From assembly GCF_014174155.1 (NCBI RefSeq), contig NZ_JABEQM010000007.1, positions 62,001 to 126,000 of the forward strand: 64,000 nt of DNA, in the 5' to 3' direction. The first letter of the stretch is position 1, and every line of letters starts with the position of its first letter. The notes under the pieces were generated by a model that ran no database searches, was not told the origin of the DNA, and saw only the letters and a program-made list of their open reading frames with translations. Source of the stretch: Gluconacetobacter tumulisoli. GTDB taxonomy: Bacteria > Pseudomonadota > Alphaproteobacteria > Acetobacterales > Acetobacteraceae. This document shows positions 45,377 to 53,946 of the stretch, piece after piece. Made by a program: the position numbers and the translations under genes.

Positions 45377-46279
45377 TCATGGCACGCCCCGGGACAGGGC
45401 CTGCGAAAGGCGATCGAGCGTGCCGGCGATCCAGTCCTGGTAGCGCATGCCGGGCGGCAGGCTTTCACCGACGCGCAGGACGGGGATTCCCGCCGCCCGC
45501 GCCAGCCCGTCCAGCCGGTCGGTCGCCGGGCCGGCCGTCTGGTCGTTCACGATCAGCACGCGCACATGGCGGCCGGTCAGGTTGCCCTCGAACCGGGCCA
45601 CGTCGGACGGGGCGGGATCGGTGCCGTTCATGACCGCACGCTGGAACGCCTCGTCCTGCATCGCAAGGCCCGCGGCGCGCGCCATGTCGCCGAAGACGGG
45701 TTCCGAGGCGGTGACCGGCACGCCGGCATAATGCGCCCGCAGGGCGTCGATCCGCGCCTGCAACGGGTCCAGGGACGCCAGGAACGCATGCAGCCTGTCC
45801 TGCAGCGCGGCGCGGCGGTCGGGCATCAGGTCCGCGCACGCCCCGGCGAAGGCGGTGGCGAGGGTCCGGACATCCGCCAGATCATACCAGAAATGCGCGT
45901 TGTCGCCGTCGTGCCAGCCCACCAGCCCGGCCACGACCAGCAGCACGGGGCGGGTGCGCGCATCCGCGTCCGCCAGCCGGTCGAGCCAGCCGTCATAGCC
46001 CCCGCCGTTGGCGATGACGATCCGCGCCCCGCCCACGATGCGGCCATCGGACGGGCTGGCCTCGAACAGATGCGGGTCGGTCGCCGGGTTGGTCAGGATG
46101 CTGGCAACCGCGACATCCGGGCCGCCGACCTGCCGCGCGATGTCCCCCCATACCGTCTCGGCCGCGACGACGGGAAGCGGCGCCGCCCGCGCCGGACCGG
46201 CCAGCAGGCCAAGGGCCGCCAGCAGGACGAGGATCAGGACAGGTGATGGACGATAGCGGCAGAATGCCGGGCAGGGCAT
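45377..46279 (-). CDS. znuA: Zinc ABC transporter substrate-binding protein
   Basis: Periplasmic metal receptor. 300 residues from the ATG at 46279, which gives a signal peptide ending GPARA-AP; upstream frame to 46399 runs across the operator. Metal ligands appear in TDPHLFEASPSD and DNAHFWYDLADV, with further family text ASEPVFGDMARAAGLAM. The usual His-rich loop of zinc-specific ZnuA is absent: the corresponding region has only GLVGWHDGDNAH. First gene of znuACB, divergent from zur. Confidence 0.88.
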   Translation of the reverse strand: MPCPAFCRYRPSPVLILVLLAALGLLAGPARAAPLPVVAAETVWGDIARQVGGPDVAVASILTNPATDPHLFEASPSDGRIVGGARIVIANGGGYDGWLDRLADADARTRPVLLVVAGLVGWHDGDNAHFWYDLADVRTLATAFAGACADLMPDRRAALQDRLHAFLASLDPLQARIDALRAHYAGVPVTASEPVFGDMARAAGLAMQDEAFQRAVMNGTDPAPSDVARFEGNLTGRHVRVLIVNDQTAGPATDRLDGLARAAGIPVLRVGESLPPGMRYQDWIAGTLDRLSQALSRGVP

Positions 46280-46317
46280 GGCGGGACGATCCGGAGTGAG
46301 CGCGGGCAAGCACTGTA

Positions 46318-46332
46318 TGTTATAATATAACA
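46318..46332. promoter_or_regulatory. Zur operator palindrome
   Basis: TGTTATA-A-TATAACA, a perfect 15-bp palindrome centred between znuA and zur. Zur/Fur sites of this AT-rich type are typical. The TATAAT inside it (46321-46326) could serve as a -10 box for zur, so binding would block both directions. Confidence 0.8.
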
Positions 46333-46443
46333 AATATCGACCCTTCATATAGCGCGCTTTCCGGCGTATGGAAACCGGGGTTGGGCTGCCCCGTGGCATC
46401 GCCGCGCGGGACGGGCGACAGGGAGGGCAGGCGGAAGGCCGGC

Positions 46444-46974
46444 ATGACAGGACACATGTTCACCGACAGGACCGGGGCATTGCTGGACAACGCGGAACGG
46501 CTGTGCGTGGCGCGCGGATCCCGGCTGACCGAACTGCGGCGCCAGGTCCTGGGCCTGGTGCTGGATGCCGGGCGGCCGGTCGGGGCCTACGACCTGCTGG
46601 ACGGGTTGCGCGCCGACAAGAAGGGCGCGGCCCCGCCGACGGTCTACCGGGCGCTGGATTTCCTGCTGGAACAGGGCCTGATCCACAAGATCGAACGCCT
46701 GTCGGCCTTCGTCGGCTGCACCCACGCGCTGGACCGGTCGCATGGCGACCACGCCCATGAAGGCGGGTGCCATCCGCACGCGGCGCAGTTCCTGATCTGC
46801 ACCGGGTGCGGGCAGGTGACGGAACTGGACGACCGGAACATCGTCCACGCGCTGGTCGACGCGACGCGGGGCATCGGCTTCACGGTGCGTCAGTCGACGG
46901 TCGAGGCCGAGGGCCTGTGCGGCGCCTGCGGAACAGGCGCGATCCCCCCGGCCCACGCGCATGGCAGGCCGTGA
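46444..46974 (+). CDS. zur: Zinc uptake regulator (Fur family)
   Basis: Zinc-sensing repressor. 176 residues from the ATG at 46444 with GGAAGG upstream; frame is open to 46381. The winged helix contains RGSRLTELRRQVLGLVL and PPTVYRALDFLLEQGLIHKIE (the Fur TVYRxLxxL motif). The structural zinc site is C-x2-C in ICTGCGQ with C-x2-C near the end (LCGACG). The sensory His-rich loop is SHGDHAHEGGCHPHAAQF. Divergent from znuACB across a perfect palindrome. Confidence 0.93.
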   Translation: MTGHMFTDRTGALLDNAERLCVARGSRLTELRRQVLGLVLDAGRPVGAYDLLDGLRADKKGAAPPTVYRALDFLLEQGLIHKIERLSAFVGCTHALDRSHGDHAHEGGCHPHAAQFLICTGCGQVTELDDRNIVHALVDATRGIGFTVRQSTVEAEGLCGACGTGAIPPAHAHGRP

Positions 46975-47046
46975 TTTCGGCATCGCCGCGTTCGAAAAAC
47001 ACGCCCGCCGGATGACATCCCGCCAGATCGCGATACAATCGAGGCC

Positions 47047-47850
47047 ATGGAGAAGAACGGATTCAAGGTCAGGCCGGCCGGTCTGACGGACCGGCGGACG
47101 GGACGGACGCCATTCCGGATCGAGGACGCGCAGGGCCGGCAGGTGGCGCGGATCGCGGCATCCCATGAGGCACGGGCCCTGGCCCTGTACTGGCGGGAGC
47201 GCGGCTGTCGCGACCTTGCCGGCATCCTGCCGGGATATGGACCCGACGACCGTCTGCGGCGGAGTATCGACATGGCGCGTTCCCGCCTTTCTTCGGACGA
47301 GATGAGCGAACTGCCGCTGCCCCGCGGAGACGCCGGCCCGCAGTCCCCGCGTCCCCGCGTGTCCCGTGCCCCGCGCCGCCCGGCGGCCGGAACCGAGATC
47401 GGGAACGGGCAGCAGGACCTGTTCCATGCCCGCGCCCCGGCAACGGCGCCCGAGCCGGCGCCCGTCCCCCCGCCGGCCCCGCCCCGCCGGCAGGTCGCCC
47501 ATCTGGACGCGGCCGAGATCCAGCTGGCGCGGGTCCATTATCGCGGCCTTCAGCCTTCGGATCCGCCGGACAGCTACCTCTATCACATCGCCACGGCACG
47601 CGATGCGGAGCACATGCTGCGCGAGGGGCTGGACCTGAGCCCGCGGCAGCCGCTGCTGCTGACCGAACGGGGCGGCGTTCCGTACTGGCTGTCCTTGCTG
47701 GTGGATGACGCCGACCTGCAGGCAGAGGGGCCGGAGGACGATATCGCCGTCCTGCGCCTGAAGCGGTTCATGGTCGACGACCTGATCGAGGACGACCCGG
47801 ATTCCACGCGCAGTTCCGGCACCCCCTGCTATTTCCTGACCGGCGGCTGA
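47047..47850 (+). CDS. Conserved unknown protein with possible ART-like C-terminus
   Basis: 267 residues, no signal. The N-terminal 90 residues form a small mixed domain, followed by a Pro/Ala/Arg-rich linker (about 95-150). The C-terminal part starts SYLYHIATARDAEHMLREGLDLS (175-197), then PLLLTERGGVPYWLSLL. A strand with Y-H at its end, a helix ending in GL and a later TER-x-GV-x-YW resemble ADP-ribosyltransferase/KptA/DarT-like folds. That is pattern inference, not recognition. GAGG stands just before the ATG. Unlinked in function to the asparaginase 32 bp downstream. Confidence 0.6.
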   Translation: MEKNGFKVRPAGLTDRRTGRTPFRIEDAQGRQVARIAASHEARALALYWRERGCRDLAGILPGYGPDDRLRRSIDMARSRLSSDEMSELPLPRGDAGPQSPRPRVSRAPRRPAAGTEIGNGQQDLFHARAPATAPEPAPVPPPAPPRRQVAHLDAAEIQLARVHYRGLQPSDPPDSYLYHIATARDAEHMLREGLDLSPRQPLLLTERGGVPYWLSLLVDDADLQAEGPEDDIAVLRLKRFMVDDLIEDDPDSTRSSGTPCYFLTGG

Positions 47851-47882
47851 TCCCGCCACCCACACCGAGGACGCGCCCGCCC

Positions 47883-48881
47883 ATGGACACAGCAATCGCG
47901 GAAGTCGAACGCGGCGGCCGCGTGGAATCACGCCATGCCGGCACCGCCGTAGTGGTGGATGCCGCCGGGGACGTGGTCTTCGCGCTGGGGGACATCGATC
48001 GCCCGACCTTCCCGCGTTCGGCCGTCAAGGCGTTCCTGGCCCTGCCGCTGGTGGAAAGCGGCGCCGCCGACCGGCTGGGCCTGGGCGACGAGGAACTGGC
48101 CCTGGCCTGCGCGTCGCATACCGGCGAGCCCGCGCATGTCGCCGTCGCCGCGCGGATGCTGGCGCGGGCCGGTCGCGATGCCGGCTGCCTGGAATGCGGC
48201 ACGCACTGGCCGGTGGACGACGCCGCGGCGCGCGACCTGGCGCGGACGGGCGGCGCGCCGTCCGCCCTGCATAACAATTGTTCGGGCAAGCATGCGGGCT
48301 TCATCTGCCTGGCCTGCGACCGGGGCGAGGCGCCGGGCGGCTATGTCGATCCCGGCCATCCCGTCATGCGCGAGGTCACGGCGGCGCTGGCCGACGTCAC
48401 CGGCGCCGCGCATGGGGCGGACAACCGGGGCATCGACGGCTGTTCGATCCCGACCTACGCCATTCCGCTGCGCGCGCTGGCCCATGGGTTCGCACGCTTC
48501 GGCACCGGCCATGGGCTGGGGGCCGAGCGGGCGCGGGCGGCGGCACGCCTGCGCGCCGCCGTGGCCGCGTCGCCGTTCATGGTCGCCGGCACCGGCCGGT
48601 TCGACACGCGCCTGATGCAGGCGCTGGGCCCCCGGGTCTTCAGCAAGATGGGGGCCGAGGGCATCATGGCCGCCAGCCTGCCGGAGCAGGGCCTGGGCAT
48701 CGCCGTCAAATGCCATGACGGCGCGCCCCGCGCGGCCGAAGTCGCGATGGCCGCCCTGCTGATCCGCTTCCTGGGTCCCCATTGCGAAGGCGATCCGATT
48801 CTGGGCACACTGGCCCGGTACGACCTGAGAAACTGGAACGGACTCAAGGTCGGGGAAGTGCGCGCCAGCGGGATGATCTGA
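47883..48881 (+). CDS. L-asparaginase II family protein (rhizobial type)
   Basis: Hydrolyses asparagine to aspartate and ammonia. 332 residues. This is the thermolabile rhizobial-type asparaginase family and not the classical type I/II fold. Marks: FPRSAVKAFLALPLVESGA (Ser-x2-Lys), ACASHTGEP, NNCSGKHAGFICLA with Cys and Lys, DGCSIPTYAIPL, and GRFDTRLM followed by KMGAEGI. No signal peptide, so cytosolic. A separate sugar porter follows. Confidence 0.88.
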   Translation: MDTAIAEVERGGRVESRHAGTAVVVDAAGDVVFALGDIDRPTFPRSAVKAFLALPLVESGAADRLGLGDEELALACASHTGEPAHVAVAARMLARAGRDAGCLECGTHWPVDDAAARDLARTGGAPSALHNNCSGKHAGFICLACDRGEAPGGYVDPGHPVMREVTAALADVTGAAHGADNRGIDGCSIPTYAIPLRALAHGFARFGTGHGLGAERARAAARLRAAVAASPFMVAGTGRFDTRLMQALGPRVFSKMGAEGIMAASLPEQGLGIAVKCHDGAPRAAEVAMAALLIRFLGPHCEGDPILGTLARYDLRNWNGLKVGEVRASGMI

Positions 48882-48944
48882 CCCGACCCTGCCCGACGCC
48901 GTCCGGACCTGAAAAACAAAACAACAAAAAACAAGGCTCCGCCC

Positions 48945-50333
48945 ATGAATGCACTCTCTCCACCCGTCAGCGACTCCATTCACCTGCGTTCGATCGTCAT
49001 CGGCTGCCTCGCGGCGCTGGCCGGCCTGATGTCCGGCCTGGATATCGGCGTCATTTCGGGCGCGCTGGATTTCGTCGCCCGGGATTTCCACGCCTCGACC
49101 CTGGCACAGGAATGGATCGTCAGCGCCATGATGGCGGGGGCGGCGGTCGGCGCGCTGCTCGCGGGCTGGATGTCGCACCATCTGGGGCGCAAGCGGTCGC
49201 TGGTGATCGGGGCCGCGATCTTCATGGCCGGGTCGCTGGGCTGCGCGTTCGCCTGGTCCACGCCCAGCATCATCGCCGGCCGGGTGGTCATGGGGCTGGC
49301 CATCGGAATCGCCGCGTTCACCGCGCCGCTGTACCTGTCCGAAATCGCCAACGAGCGCGTGCGCGGGGCGATGATCTCGACCTACCAGCTGATGATCACC
49401 GTGGGCATCTTCATGGCGTTCGTCAGCGACACGCTGTTCAGCTACAGCGGCAACTGGCGCTGGATGTTCGGGGTCGCGGCCATTCCGGCGGGGCTGTTCC
49501 TGATCGGGGTGCTGTTCCTGCCCTACAGCCCCCGCTGGCTGATGATGAAGGGCCGGCGGCAGGAAGCGCTGGAGGTCCTGCGCACCCTGCGCGCCAGCCC
49601 GCAGGACGCCTCGCGGGAAATCCGCGACATCAGCGCGCAGCTCCAGCAGAAGCAGCACGGGTTCGCGCTGCTGCGCCGCAGCCGGAATTTCCGCCGGTCG
49701 ATCCTGCTGGGCATCCTGCTGCAGATCATGCAGCAGCTGGCGGGGATCAACGTCGTGATGTACTACGCGCCGAAGATCTTCGCCCTGGCAGGCTATGTCG
49801 GCCCGGCGCAATTGTGGTGCACCGCCATCGTCGGGCTGGTGAACATGCTGGCGACCTTCGTGGCCGTGGGGCTGGTCGACCGGTGGGGACGCAAGCCGAT
49901 CCTGTATACCGGCTTCGTGGTCATGACCTTCGGCATGGGCGCGCTGGGCCTGATCATCGATCGCGGGGTCGCCAGCCAGACGACGCAGATCCTGTCGGTG
50001 TTCCTGCTGCTGGTCTACATCACCGGCTTCGCCATGTCGGCCGGGCCGCTGATCTGGGTCCTGTGTTCCGAGGTCCAGCCGCTGACGGGCCGCGACCTGG
50101 GCATCGCCATTTCGACCCTGACCAACTGGCTGAGCAACATGGCCGTGGGCGCGACGTTCCTGACCCTGCTGCAGACGCTGGGCAACGGGCCGACCTTCTG
50201 GCTGTTCGCGGGCTTCAACGCCCTGTTCATCGTGCTGACCTGGCTGTTCGTGCCGGAAACCAAGGGCATGTCGCTGGAAGCGATCGAACATCGCCTGATG
50301 GCCGGCGTCCGCCTGCGCGACATCGGCCGGTGA
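48945..50333 (+). CDS. Sugar:proton symporter (MFS, GalP/AraE-like)
   Basis: 462 residues, twelve helices. LAGLMSGLDIGVISGALDFVARDF in helix 1 is the GalP/XylE signature. LGRKRSLVI, RVVMGLAIGIAAFTAPLYLSEIANERVRG, LPYSPRWLMMKGR, QLAGINVVMYYAPKIF, RWGRKPIL and FVPETKGMSLEAIE complete the sugar-porter set. E. coli GalP-like proteins take up galactose, glucose or arabinose with protons. Closer to GalP than the porter at 38676, with which it shares only family motifs. Confidence 0.93.
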   Translation: MNALSPPVSDSIHLRSIVIGCLAALAGLMSGLDIGVISGALDFVARDFHASTLAQEWIVSAMMAGAAVGALLAGWMSHHLGRKRSLVIGAAIFMAGSLGCAFAWSTPSIIAGRVVMGLAIGIAAFTAPLYLSEIANERVRGAMISTYQLMITVGIFMAFVSDTLFSYSGNWRWMFGVAAIPAGLFLIGVLFLPYSPRWLMMKGRRQEALEVLRTLRASPQDASREIRDISAQLQQKQHGFALLRRSRNFRRSILLGILLQIMQQLAGINVVMYYAPKIFALAGYVGPAQLWCTAIVGLVNMLATFVAVGLVDRWGRKPILYTGFVVMTFGMGALGLIIDRGVASQTTQILSVFLLLVYITGFAMSAGPLIWVLCSEVQPLTGRDLGIAISTLTNWLSNMAVGATFLTLLQTLGNGPTFWLFAGFNALFIVLTWLFVPETKGMSLEAIEHRLMAGVRLRDIGR

Positions 50334-50342
50334 GGCAGGTTC

Positions 50343-50360
50343 GAGGGGCCTTGGCCCCTC
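50343..50360 (+). terminator. Hairpin after the sugar symporter
   Basis: GAGGGGCC-TT-GGCCCCTC, perfect 8-bp arms, 10 bp after the stop. No T-run. Confidence 0.4.
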
Positions 50361-50400
50361 ATACCAACTTTCCATGGACTGACGCATGAGATGTCCCCGC

Positions 50401-50514
50401 CAAGGGCGTTGCCCTTGACCCACCAAAGGGCAGTCGCCCTTTGGAAACCCGTTCGTTGTCAAACGATCGGGGTGCAGGGCCTCGGGCCCTGCCGGGTCCA
50501 GGGCAGAGCCCTGG
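50401..50514. repeat. Palindromic intergenic repeat, full copy (B)
   Basis: CAAGGGC-GTT-GCCCTTG plus ACCCACC; CAAAGGGC-AGTC-GCCCTTTGGAAA; a middle CGTTCGTTGTCAAACG; GCAGGGC-CTCG-GGCCCTGC; then CCAGGGC-AGA-GCCCTGG. Same module order as copy A, with altered but paired stems. It lies between the convergent symporter and nucleoside hydrolase genes. Confidence 0.8.
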
Positions 50515-50543
50515 TCATACGTCGATCCCAAGGCGACTTGGTA

Positions 50544-51506
50544 TCAGGCCAGGAACGTGTCCGCGTACAAGGCCAGCACGGCGGCCGTGTCGACATCGAC
50601 CGCCACTGACTGGGACGGGTAGGGGTCCCAGGCGGGCGAGGGCGGACAGAGCGCGCCCTCGGGCTTCTGGATGGTCTGGCCGTCGGCGATGCCGCCGCAC
50701 ACCACCCGCACCGGGCCACGTCGCCGGGTGAACAGCTCCGGGGCCATGACATTGACCACTGCCAGGCTGTCATGGGCGAAGATCCCCGCGAACCCGCGCG
50801 AGCGTTCGTGGAAATCCTGGTAGAATCGCGACACCGCGCGCAGGAACACCCCGTCCGCGCCGCCGTGCGCGCCCAGCCGGTCCAGGTAGGCCGCCTGCAT
50901 CACGACCTCCTGCGTGACGTCCAGGCCCAGCAGCGTCACCGGCCAGGCCGCCGTCAGCACGGCGTCGGCGGCCTCGGGGTCCGCCAGGATGTTGGCCTCG
51001 GCCACCGGGGTCACGTTGCCGGCATGGCCGCGCGTGCCGAACGCGCCGCCCATGATGCTGACGCCGGCGACCAAGCCGGCGATCGCCGGATCGTGCCGCA
51101 GGGCCAGCGCCAGATTGGTCAGCGGCCCCACGGCGATCAGCGTGACCTCGCCCGGATGGGCCCGCACCAGGTCGACGATCACCTGCCAGGCCGGGCGCGG
51201 GTCGGGCGTGCGCGCCACCTGGTCAGGCAGCGTCAGGTCGCCGATACCGTTCGCCCCATGGACATGCGGCGCCCCCGTTCCCGCCGGCCGGTCCAGCGGT
51301 GTCGCCGCCCCGCGCGCGACCGGCGCGGACAGGCCCATCCAGTCGGCCAGCCACAGCGCGTTGCGGGTGACCGTATCGATATCGAGGTTGCCGTGCACGG
51401 TGGTGATCGCCAGCAGATCGAATTCCGGACGGCGCGTCAGGAAGCGCAGCGCCATGGCGTCGTCCACGCCGGGATCGGTATCGAAGATGACTTTGTATCG
51501 CGGCAA
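50544..51506 (-). CDS. Nucleoside hydrolase (IUNH family)
   Basis: Cleaves the N-glycosidic bond of ribonucleosides for base salvage. 320 residues. The calcium-binding Asp cluster is IFDTDPGVDDAMAL. TTVHGNLDIDTVTRNAL, GPLTNLALALR and SIMGGAF follow, and EANILADPEAADAVL contributes further ligands. The C-terminal His region is FAHDSLAVVNVM. Specificity for purine or pyrimidine nucleosides cannot be read. A palindromic repeat lies on each side of the gene. Confidence 0.93.
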   Translation of the reverse strand: MPRYKVIFDTDPGVDDAMALRFLTRRPEFDLLAITTVHGNLDIDTVTRNALWLADWMGLSAPVARGAATPLDRPAGTGAPHVHGANGIGDLTLPDQVARTPDPRPAWQVIVDLVRAHPGEVTLIAVGPLTNLALALRHDPAIAGLVAGVSIMGGAFGTRGHAGNVTPVAEANILADPEAADAVLTAAWPVTLLGLDVTQEVVMQAAYLDRLGAHGGADGVFLRAVSRFYQDFHERSRGFAGIFAHDSLAVVNVMAPELFTRRRGPVRVVCGGIADGQTIQKPEGALCPPSPAWDPYPSQSVAVDVDTAAVLALYADTFLA

Positions 51507-51564
51507 GATGATCTCCCCTGCGGCATTACGCAGAGCGCTGCCCTTCCCCCCAAATCCCGGGTTT

Positions 51565-51608
51565 GCAAAGGGCGACCGCCCTTTGCCGGGGCTTGAGGCA
51601 GCGCCCCG
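51565..51608. repeat. Palindromic intergenic repeat (G)
   Basis: GCAAAGGGC-GACC-GCCCTTTGC, then CGGGGC-x8-GCGCCCCG, between the nucleoside hydrolase start and the folC stop. It matches the last two modules of the longer copies. Confidence 0.6.
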
Positions 51609-51611
51609 AAC

Positions 51612-52931
51612 TTAACTGGCGGTCCACCCGTCCTGCGCCAGCGCCACCCCCGCCAGGTACAGGCTGCCGCAGATCACGACCCGGGCCGGCGGGCCGGACG
51701 CGCCGTCTGCCAGTCGCGCCAGTGCGTCGCGCACCGTCGGCCCGGGGGTCGCCCGGCCCGCCGATGCGGCGATGATGGCCTCGACCGGCAGGGCCAGATG
51801 CTGGCCGGGTTCCGCCACCGCCTGGACGCTGGCGGCATGCGGCAGCATCGGCGACAGGAAACCCGAGGCATCCTTGGTCTGCTTCATGCCGACCACCAGA
51901 TGGACCGGACGGTCCGCCCAGCGCCCCAGCATGTCCGCCAGCGCCTGTCCCGCCCCGGGATTGTGGCCGCCATCCAGCCACAATTCCCACCCCGGCGGCA
52001 GCATCGCGGCCAGGTCGCCGGTCAGGCGTTGCAGGCGGGCGGGCCATGTCGTGCGGGCGATCCCGGCCCACCCCGTGTCGGGCACCGGCAGGCCGGCCGC
52101 CCGCAGCGCCGCGACGGCCAGGCCCGCATTGTCGACCTGATGCGTGCCCGCCAGCGACGGCGGCGGCAGGTCCAGCACCCCGTGCGCGTCGGCATAGCGC
52201 AGGCCGCCCGCGACGGGTTCGATCGTCCAGTCCACGTCGCGCACCAGCAGGGGTGCGCCGCGCCGCGCGGCGGTGTCCCGCAGCACGGCCATCGCCTCGT
52301 CCGCCTGCCGGCCGGTCGCGACGGGCACGCCGGGCTTCATGATCCCGGCCTTCTCGCCCGCGATGACGGCCAGGCTGTCGCCCAGGAACGCCTCGTGATC
52401 CATGGAAATCGACGCGATCGCGCAGGCGGCCGGCCGTTCCAGCACGTTGGTGGCGTCATAGCGCCCGCCCAGCCCGACCTCGATCACCGCCAGTTCGGCA
52501 GGATGGCGGGCGAACAGCACGAAACCGGCGGCGGTCAGGACCTCGAACACCGTGATCGGCGCGCCGCCATTGACGCGCTCGACCTCCTCCAGCACCGCGA
52601 CCAGATCGTCGGTCGAGACGATGCGGCCGGCGACGCGGAAGCGTTCGGTGACGTCGACCAGATGCGGCGAGGTCATGACATGCACCCGCCAGCCCGCCGC
52701 CTCGCCGATCGCGCGCAGGGTGGCGCAGGTGCTGCCCTTGCCGTTGGTGCCGGCGACATGGATCACCGGCGGCAGATGCCGTTCCGGATGGCCCAGCCGC
52801 GCCAGCAGGCCCTCCAGCCGGCCGAGCGACAGGTCGATCAGGGCGGGATAGAGCCGGTTCAGCCGTTCCAGGACGGCCCCGGCGCGCCCGACGAATTCCG
52901 GCCCCAGCGTGGACGCGCGCGCAGTCGACAT
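51612..52931 (-). CDS. folC: Bifunctional dihydrofolate/folylpolyglutamate synthase
   Basis: Adds glutamate to dihydropteroate and to tetrahydrofolate. 439 residues. Mur-ligase fold: YPALIDLSLGRLEGLLARLG, P-loop HVAGTNGKGSTCATL, the omega region MTSPHLVDVTERFRV, VEVGLGGRYDATNV, SISMDHEAFLGDSLAVIAGEKAGIMKPGVP and LDGGHNPGA. 10 bp downstream of accD on the minus strand and hence in the trpB-trpA-accD-folC series, an arrangement common in alphaproteobacteria. Confidence 0.95.
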   Translation of the reverse strand: MSTARASTLGPEFVGRAGAVLERLNRLYPALIDLSLGRLEGLLARLGHPERHLPPVIHVAGTNGKGSTCATLRAIGEAAGWRVHVMTSPHLVDVTERFRVAGRIVSTDDLVAVLEEVERVNGGAPITVFEVLTAAGFVLFARHPAELAVIEVGLGGRYDATNVLERPAACAIASISMDHEAFLGDSLAVIAGEKAGIMKPGVPVATGRQADEAMAVLRDTAARRGAPLLVRDVDWTIEPVAGGLRYADAHGVLDLPPPSLAGTHQVDNAGLAVAALRAAGLPVPDTGWAGIARTTWPARLQRLTGDLAAMLPPGWELWLDGGHNPGAGQALADMLGRWADRPVHLVVGMKQTKDASGFLSPMLPHAASVQAVAEPGQHLALPVEAIIAASAGRATPGPTVRDALARLADGASGPPARVVICGSLYLAGVALAQDGWTAS

Positions 52932-52941
52932 GGCGGCGCGG

Positions 52942-53817
52942 TCAGGCCGCCGGACGCAGGGCGGCCGTGATCTGCCGATGGTTCAGCAGGCCGATCAGGC
53001 GGCCCAGCATCTCCGGCAGGTCGGGGCGCTTGACGACCATGTCCACCATGCCGTGGTCCAGCAGATATTCCGCACGCTGGAAGCCTTCGGGCAGTTTCTC
53101 GCGCACCGTGTCCTCGATCACGCGCTGGCCGGCGAAGCCGATCAGAGCGTTGGGTTCGCTGATCTGCACGTCGCCCAGCATGGCGAAGGACGCGGTGACG
53201 CCGCCGGTCGTCGGGTTGGTCAGCACGACCATGTACGGCAGCCCGGCCTCGCGCAGCATCTGCACGGCCGCCGTGGTGCGCGGCATCTGCATCAGGCTGA
53301 TCATGCCTTCCTGCATGCGCGCCCCGCCCGAGGCGGTGAAGACCACCAGCGGCGCCTTCTGCAGGATCGCCAGCCGCGCCGCCGCCACGAAGGCCTCGCC
53401 CAGGGCGGCGCCCATCGTGCCGGCGATGAATTCGAACGCCATCACCGCCACGACGGCGTCATGGCCGCCGATCTTGCCGTGCGCCACGGCCATGGATTCG
53501 TCGAGCTGCGACTTCGCGCGCTCGTCCTTCAGGCGCTCGGTATAGCGCTTGCGGTCGCGGAACGAGAGCGGATCGACCGCCACCTTCGGCAGGTCGATCT
53601 GGGTGTATGCGCCGTTGTCGAAGGTCCAGCCGAACCGCTCGGCCACCGAGGCGCGCATGTGATGGCCGCAATGCGGGCAGACATTCATCGCCTTGTGCAG
53701 ATCCTTGACCAGGATCATCTGGCTGCAGGATTCGCAGTTCGTCCACAGGTTGTCCGGCACCTCGCGCTTGAGCAGACCGCGGATCTTGGGGCGGACGTAC
53801 TCGGTCAGCCAGCTCAT
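52942..53817 (-). CDS. accD: Acetyl-CoA carboxylase carboxyltransferase subunit beta
   Basis: Transfers the carboxyl group from biotin to acetyl-CoA in fatty acid synthesis. 291 residues from the ATG at 53817; GGAGA gives 7-nt spacing there, while the GTG three bases upstream is too close. The N-terminal zinc ribbon is C-x2-C ... C-x2-C (NCESCSQMI, NVCPHCGHH). The crotonase-like core has VVFTASGGARMQEGMISLMQM and TNPTTGGVTASFAMLGD. Between trpA (129-bp gap) and folC (10 bp). Confidence 0.96.
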   Translation of the reverse strand: MSWLTEYVRPKIRGLLKREVPDNLWTNCESCSQMILVKDLHKAMNVCPHCGHHMRASVAERFGWTFDNGAYTQIDLPKVAVDPLSFRDRKRYTERLKDERAKSQLDESMAVAHGKIGGHDAVVAVMAFEFIAGTMGAALGEAFVAAARLAILQKAPLVVFTASGGARMQEGMISLMQMPRTTAAVQMLREAGLPYMVVLTNPTTGGVTASFAMLGDVQISEPNALIGFAGQRVIEDTVREKLPEGFQRAEYLLDHGMVDMVVKRPDLPEMLGRLIGLLNHRQITAALRPAA

Positions 53818-53946
53818 CACATCTCTCCATGACGCAGGGCGCGATCGCCCCCGAAACCTGCCTCATTACAGGCTGGCGCCCGGGAACGCCAGATCTGCCG
53901 TCCGGCCGGACGGTCCCAGGGGGCAGGCCGGGGAAGACCGGCGCGA

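Noticed and set aside
47928-50531. Long minus-strand open frame (867 codons) antisense to asparaginase and the sugar symporter
   Set aside because: Low-complexity His/Gln/Arg-rich translation and no motifs. Both plus-strand genes are clear.
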